Shown piece after piece: positions 60,864 to 64,000 of a stretch of DNA of 64,000 nucleotides (position 1 is its first letter; each line of letters begins with the position of its first letter). Position numbers and translations under genes: made by a program. The stretch comes from Strongylocentrotus purpuratus. Lineage: Eukaryota; Echinodermata; Echinoidea; Camarodonta; Strongylocentrotidae. Under the pieces are notes generated by a model. It was not told where the DNA came from. It saw nothing but the letters and a program-made list of their open reading frames with translations, and did no database searches. Location: assembly GCF_000002235.5 (NCBI RefSeq), contig NW_022145558.1:53501-117500 (forward strand), written 5' to 3'.

Positions 60864-62414
60864 TATTAGATAGATAGATATATACTATTGGATAGATAGA
60901 TAGATAAAATAGATAGAAAGATAATATCAGATAGATATATACTATTGGATAGAAAGATCGATAAAATAAATAGCTAGATAATATTAGATATATAGATAGA
61001 TACTATTAGATGAAAGATAGATAGATAGATAAAATAGGTAGATACTGTCAAATAGATAAATAAGTATATACTATTGTATAGATAGATAGATACTGCTAGA
61101 TGGGTAGATAATTATATAGATTGAATAATAGATTCATATGTAAATTTACAAAGGAGCTCAGGAAACTTTATCATTCTTTTGAGTTACTACTCTGTAATCC
61201 TTTACCTGTATTTCTCTTTGCAATGATGTCCTATTCATTATGATTACCGTAATTAATGTTGTATTAATCACACTTTTTTGCCGCCGAAAAAATTCAAAGT
61301 CGGGGGTGCGTCTTATTTTTTATTTTTTTTAAGTTTCGATTTGTGCCCCTCCACCTGGCGCTATGCCTGGCAATGTCTCCCAGCTCAGTAATCGGTGTGT
61401 TAACTCACCACTCGGAAACTAGAACAACACTCAAATTTGTCTGTCATCTTTGTTTGAAAGTAATCTTCCTGATAGATCTCAATATGTAGTTTATAATAAT
61501 AATTCCTCCAATTTTTCTTCTATTACATGACGTACCACAAGGTTCTATCCTAGGTCCTCTACTGTTTTTTAATTTACATTAATGATCTTACACATTCAGC
61601 TGCACCTCGCAGTTAAATGAAAGGCCTTCCCGTGTGGGTTTTTTTCTTTTTCCTTTTTTTAGGGCGAAAAAGAGGGGTGCGGTTAATACACGAGGGCGGT
61701 TTAAACACCGTTAATTAGGGTATGTGATTTGGGGGTGCACTAAATAAAATAAACAGGTTTACAAATGATACATATATATTAGGATTATGTAATTACATGG
61801 TAGATATCATTCATCAATCTTTAGTTTCACTAGTGTCTGCCAAGGCAATATAAAGAAATACAATGAATATTTGATGTAGGTAAACATTGGATTTAGAATT
61901 TTTCCTGGAATTTAATGATCATGTTATTTAGGTGTGCACAAAAGGAATTAAAGAGGCTTACAAATGATATCAAATAAAAGTATAATAATGCAAATGTCAA
62001 CCTTTTTGTTACTAATGTTGGTTTGGTTTTGTTTTCTCTTCTTTTTATTTTTTTTTCCCTTTTGCCAAGTTTTGATAAAAATATGTATCATAATAATAAT
62101 AATAATAATACATTTATAGAGCGCAGAAACTATCCAACATTAAGTATATGGCTACTGCGCTACAAGAGCTCCTGATATGCTTAGATTTACAGTTAATTAA
62201 AAAAAGATGTGTTTTCATATGTAAATTAGCATTCGATTTAGGATGCTTGAATGGAAAAATTCCTTGACTCTTTTTTTTTTTTTTTCTCCTGAAATCAGAT
62301 GTGAGCACCTCAAAGGACGTCAGGCCCTTCTCGCTAGATTGCAAACAGCATTCCAAGTTCTTTACCACAAACTATCTGTGGGACTTGGTTGAAGCAGCCG
62401 TTGAGGCCAAATGA
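52945..62414 (+). CDS. SPC24: Kinetochore protein SPC24 (Ndc80 complex), 5 coding exons
   Basis: SPC24 pairs with SPC25 and links the NDC80-NUF2 arm to the inner kinetochore (CENP-T/MIS12) for microtubule attachment. Exons 52,945-53,140, 55,548-55,685, 57,925-58,027, 60,344-60,420 and 62,299-62,414 give 630 nt, 209 residues (human 197). Phases 1, 1, 2, 1 match at all junctions. The N-terminal ~145 residues are charged and helix-forming (heterodimer coiled coil). The C-terminal globular part carries EDTTQVLPKT, GIKWDYDCKPDEIKG and TTNYLWDLVE, matching human EDTTVTIPSA, KIEWDYECEPGMVKG and ISDYLWSLVD. The donors of exons 2 (T^GTCAAT) and 4 (T^GTATCC) are weak. Confidence 0.9.
53165..53448. mobile_element. 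MITE, GGCCTAAAAAAAAGATGTTGTATTGCC family
   Basis: AAAAAGATGTTGTAGTACCC at the left, AAAGGGCAATACAACATCTT at the right, with GTCGGTCAGTCAGAAATC and GGCTGACATTTTTCAGTTTT inside. It starts about 25 bp after the exon 1 donor. Confidence 0.75.
53525..53594 (+). pseudogene. Duplicate of SPC24 exon 1, 3' part with donor
   Basis: TCCTGATCCAAGAGGCTGCA, GATCCACAGGCCACATATCA and GATGTACTCAAAG^GTAG align to 53,073-53,144. The reading frame is open (ILIQEAARQGEIHRPHITDV) and the donor retained. No 5' half or acceptor is evident. Confidence 0.8.
53789..54160 (+). mobile_element. MITE, TTAAAGGGATC family
   Basis: TTAAAGGGATCCGGTAACTT to GTTAAATGATGCCTTTAA, 372 bp, between the two SPC24 exon-1 relics. Confidence 0.8.
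54180..54225 (+). pseudogene. Second, shorter duplicate of SPC24 exon 1 end
   Basis: GGGCAGGGGGAGCTCTACAT then ATCAAGGAAGTACTCAAAG^GTATG resembles the last ~45 nt of exon 1 and its donor, closer to the 53,525 copy (CAGGGGGAG) than to the real exon. Confidence 0.65.
54241..54465. mobile_element. CACTA-type MITE, second copy
   Basis: Termini CACTATGAAATGACGGACAA and TTGTCTGTCATATTCATAGTG, 225 bp, almost fully palindromic (CATCCCTTCACTGCTATTAT / ATAATAGCAGTGAAGGGATG). 3-bp target duplication ATA on both sides. Sister of 14,870-15,082. Confidence 0.85.
54508..54704 (-). mobile_element. tRNA-derived SINE, full length
   Basis: On the minus strand: GCGATAGCTCAGTCGGTAGA (A box), CCGGGTTATAAACC (B box region), then AAGGCATTAATCCTCATTAA, TTGCTTACTAACAAGC and AGTCAGGTAAAATAA at the tail. 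Confidence 0.8.
55102..55498. mobile_element. Full-length MITE, TTAAAGATAAA family
   Basis: TTAAAGATAAACTTGAGTTC to GAACTCAACTTCATCTTTAA, 397 bp, TTAA at both ends. It ends about 50 bp before SPC24 exon 2 and may contribute to its branch-point region. Confidence 0.8.
55548..55685 (+). CDS. SPC24: SPC24 exon 2
   Basis: Residues 66-111: YISMKNNMESVIAEDKSADA then LLQTQHQKALQTSEAAKEQ, a charged coiled-coil segment. Acceptor TTCCATTCAG. The donor T^GTCAAT is weak but the only one keeping phase 1 into exon 3 before a stop. Confidence 0.78.
55757..56060 (+). repeat. Dispersed repeat with AATGACCGGTCATT palindrome, copy 1
   Basis: CAAATGATTGGTTGAAAGCA, TAATTTGGATAAAGACCGGTCATT and GGGCATTAGTAAAATTACCC...CAGTGAG-type text. 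A reverse-orientation copy lies at 60,473-60,705. Confidence 0.75.
56227..57288. mobile_element. MITE (GGCCTAAAAAAAAGATG family) split by a nested repeat
   Basis: Left part 56,227-56,356 (TATTGTATTGCCCTTTAGAT...TTGAATGCTTTACCGTAATGC) and right part 57,179-57,288 (AAAAGCTGACCGTAGATTTC...GGGCATTACAACATC). The insert 56,357-57,178 is a reverse copy of the 21,254-type repeat (TGCCTCCGTTACGAAGTAGC to CGAATTCCATCTAG) with AGGTCAAAGGTCA units. Confidence 0.75.
57440..57880. repeat. ATT/ATC microsatellite-rich tract
   Basis: TTATTATTATC and CATCATCAT runs with a duplicated block (CATCATCATCAAAGTATTTTT at about 57,583 and 57,735). It ends about 45 bp before SPC24 exon 3. Confidence 0.9.
57925..58027 (+). 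CDS. SPC24: SPC24 exon 3
   Basis: Residues 112-146: LNEEREKMHAEQEALSQKRE then TVKEDTTQVLPKT. The EDTT block marks the coiled-coil to globular-domain transition. Acceptor ATCACAG, donor ACGAG^GTTAGT (phase 2). Confidence 0.9.
58190..58535. repeat. CT microsatellite / TTTATTTTACTCTCTTTCTCTCC minisatellite
   Basis: About seven units of TTATTTTACTCTCTTTCTCTCC each followed by a CT run of variable length. The 147-164-codon Leu/Ser frames are artefacts. It lies in SPC24 intron 3. Confidence 0.92.
59190..59375. mobile_element. Short MITE with AGCCCC/GGGGCT block, reverse
   Basis: It contains GGGGGCTACTTTTCAAGCTT, GCATTGAACTCTATGCAAAT and CCCCATGTATTTTTTCACTG, the reverse of 9,130 and 47,697. A further copy is at 60,135-60,285. 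Confidence 0.6.
59786..59950. mobile_element. Palindromic MITE around CCATTGATGG
   Basis: GGCCCCATTGCACAAAACTT at the left and GTGTTACGCAACAGGCCC at the right, with CCATTGATGGTTACTTTGCC / GGCCAAAGTTACCATCAATC as inverted inner arms. Confidence 0.7.
60344..60420 (+). CDS. SPC24: SPC24 exon 4 (globular core)
   Basis: Residues 146-172: YNVSLYSCITGIKWDYDCKP then DEIKG. The IKWDYDCKPxxIKG strand is the diagnostic SPC24 motif. Acceptor AAAATCAG; donor GGAT^GTATCC is weak but phase 1 joins exon 5 with family-consistent spacing. Confidence 0.92.
60473..60705 (-). repeat. Dispersed repeat with AATGACCGGTCATT palindrome, copy 2 (reverse)
   Basis: ATAATGACCGGTCATTATCC, CGTGTATGCTTTCAACCAAT and ATTTGATTAGGATTCACGTC are the inverse of 55,757-56,060. 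It starts about 50 bp after exon 4. Confidence 0.75.
60730..61130. repeat. GATA/AGAT microsatellite
   Basis: AGATAGATAGAT, (TA)n at about 60,828-60,861 and degenerate TACTATT(A/G)GATAGATA units over 400 bp in SPC24 intron 4. Confidence 0.92.
61247..61735. mobile_element. Inverted-repeat element with TACCGTAATTAA...TTAATTAGGGTA ends
   Basis: The left region ACCGTAATTAATGTTGTATT...GGGGGTGCGTCTTA is inverted relative to GTGCGGTTAATACACGAGGG...CCGTTAATTAGGGTA at the right. It encloses a LINE fragment (61,536-61,617). Confidence 0.6.
61536..61617 (+). pseudogene. LINE reverse-transcriptase fragment
   Basis: GTACCACAAGGTTCTATCCT then GGTCCTCTACTG encode [11 protein letters not shown], the same block as at 10,850, followed by a frameshift and INDL-type text. 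Confidence 0.65.
62092..62180. repeat. (AAT)n plus TTTATAGAGCGC dispersed repeat
   Basis: ATAATAATAATAATAATACA then TTTATAGAGCGCAGAAACTA; same start style as 44,248-44,345. About 120 bp upstream of SPC24 exon 5. Confidence 0.5.
62299..62414 (+). CDS. SPC24: SPC24 exon 5 (C-terminus)
   Basis: Residues 172-209: YVSTSKDVRPFSLDCKQHSK then FFTTNYLWDLVEAAVEAK and TGA (62,412-62,414). The FxxxYLWxLV C-terminal helix is conserved. Acceptor TTTTTTCTCCTGAAATCAG. Confidence 0.92.
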
Positions 62415-64000
62415 TTTTTTTTTAAAGTTTAAAGTTTATTTATTCCACATTTTGCATTAAAAAAACAGTTTATATTCTTCTTTTTTTTTTTTATACAAGA
62501 GTATATTATATAAGAGTAGATTTCACACAAGAAAAAAAAGAAAAAAATTACAGATATCAAATCGAGTATAATGTACGCAAAATAAGTACGAAAATTTCGA
62601 AATATGTAGATGTAACAGGCAAGGTAAAACAATGTAAAATGTGGGGAGCCTATTAAATAAAAAGCATAGCTTGTATGTGAATAGGCTCCCGTACTGAGTA
62701 ACAAAGTATAGTAGATCTGAATTTAAAAGGTATTTTAAGAGGCGAAAAACGGAGTAGTATAGTATGAGATTCTAGAGAAAAGCGTGGTTGTACTAAAAAT
62801 GTTCAGTTTATACTTGCTCCATGAACAATTTCTGTTTACACCAATGAGCTTGGAATCCTAGGAAAGGGGGGGGGAGTCAGAATATATTGTGTACACAAGC
62901 CAGGCCACAGGTTTTCCAAAACCTACTAAACAACTTTTTTTCCATTGGTCGAAGTCACACCCTTTTCCAGATTTTTCAAGCTTTTTCCTGGAAAAATTTA
63001 CCCTCTAAACAAGTTTAACCCCCTCCTAAAGAACATATCTCCTAAAGATGGTCTAAAAGTAATAACCCCTATTGAAATTACTTGCTTAAAAAATGGCTAT
63101 TATTGATATCAACCTTTGCAAATTATAGAGTGAATGAAAACATAAGTCCAGGCAAGGGATACCCTAAATGCATTAAGCAAGCTCAACAAACGTAAGCTTT
63201 TTCCTTATTTTTTTGCCATAAATGTGTCACTTGAATCAACCAGCAGCAATTACCCTTTTCACATTTTTTTTTTTGCGCATATGCACAGCAATATATTTAA
63301 TATTTCTGATAACAGACTCATTTCATTTGCATTCAAAGAGTAATTTAAGCAATATGGACAGAAAATATATGCTTGATGGTACGTACCATCTGGTAAAAAA
63401 TCATGAATCGCATGACCGTTGATCTCCCATATGCTCCTGTGACAATTCTCTCCAGGCTTTATTTTGTCAAAGGAATAGGGTTAGGGTAGCAGTTGTAATT
63501 GAAGGGATTTTGTAGCGTTGCAAAATTTTAGAAAATAATTTCAAAGTGGACTAAATGGTATAAAATCCTATCGCTATGAGTATAATTAATCACATCTGAA
63601 AGTGTCAGAGAAAGTGGAACTCATTTACTATCTTAAAGATAAAGACCAGTTATGGTCATGCGATTGTATTGTAAAAGAAACGTTGTGGAATCGATCAGAA
63701 AAGGTTGATCATCTAGCATATAAGCATTGGTGTGTACTGCAACGTTCTGGAATCATCAAAATCATAAGAAATTTGGCCCAGTCTTGGTAAAGTTACAAGC
63801 ACTGTACACAGAAAGATGTATATGGGACTACGCGACACGTGCGTTATATCTATCAGGTCCAAATAGATATAATATTTTACCAAATATATCAATTAGTAGG
63901 CGGTTTCTCGGTAAAATTTATATCATTACGTATTAGTCAAAACATATTCTTTCACATGATTGGTAATAAAAGATTCCATTTCATTTTTTGAGAGGGGGGC
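62415..64000. other. Region downstream of SPC24, no gene recognised
   Basis: An AATAAA at 62,656-62,661 (AAATAAAAAGC) is a possible poly(A) signal 240 bp after the stop; weak, since it lies in repeat-like text (TTTAAAGTTTAAAGTTTATT onwards). 62,700-63,630 shows no conserved frame. 63,634-63,850 is a right-truncated MITE of the TTAAAGATAAA family (TGTAAAAGAAACGTTGTGGA, CATTGGTGTGTACTGCAACG). Confidence 0.5.

Noticed and set aside
62656..62661. Firm SPC24 poly(A) signal
   Set aside because: A single AATAAA in AT-rich repeat-like DNA without supporting downstream element; kept only as a possibility.

Overview
The window looks like eukaryotic nuclear DNA from a marine invertebrate deuterostome, most likely an echinoderm (sea urchin type). 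It is AT-rich and packed with short palindromic DNA elements, tRNA-derived SINEs and microsatellites. The genes are split into 55-290 nt exons with GT-AG introns. The organism call is an inference from gene and repeat style; no species-specific marker was identified.

Two protein-coding genes are present and can be followed from start to stop. On the minus strand, 49,751 down to 12,603, is a PX-PH-type phospholipase D (PLD1/PLD2 class). It has 25 coding exons summing to 3,420 nt (1,139 residues plus stop), with compatible phases at every junction. N- to C-terminus it carries an acidic leader, PX domain, PH domain, first HKD motif (H619, K621, D626), a polybasic phosphoinositide-binding helix, second HKD motif (H960, K962, D967) and the conserved C-terminal tail. 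On the plus strand, 52,945 to 62,414, is the kinetochore protein SPC24 (Ndc80 complex): 5 coding exons, 630 nt, 209 residues. The genes are head to head, 3.2 kb apart. The gap holds CCAAT, GC-box and ETS-like motifs, and one CACGGAAGT 9-mer occurs near each gene's 5' side. Nothing suggests a shared pathway; they are simply divergent neighbours.

Layout: 1-12,602 is intergenic DNA downstream of PLD, filled with mobile-element debris (a 1.85 kb terminal-inverted-repeat element, a 121 bp tandem array, a Tc1-like MITE, a SINE, and LINE 3' and reverse-transcriptase fragments). 12,603-49,751 is PLD, with repeat-rich introns. 49,752-52,944 is the intergenic promoter region. 52,945-62,414 is SPC24. 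62,415-64,000 is repeat debris.

The most striking feature is repeated local duplication of exon pieces. The PLD catalytic exon 22 is followed by an array of five further partial copies (period about 184-201 bp), one split by a 213 bp CACTA-type MITE with a clean 3-bp target duplication. Pieces of PLD exon 5, both halves of PLD exon 10, and the 3' part of SPC24 exon 1 (twice) also lie next to the real exons. A second theme is that six differently sequenced MITE-like families share the terminus TTAAAG...CTTTAA.
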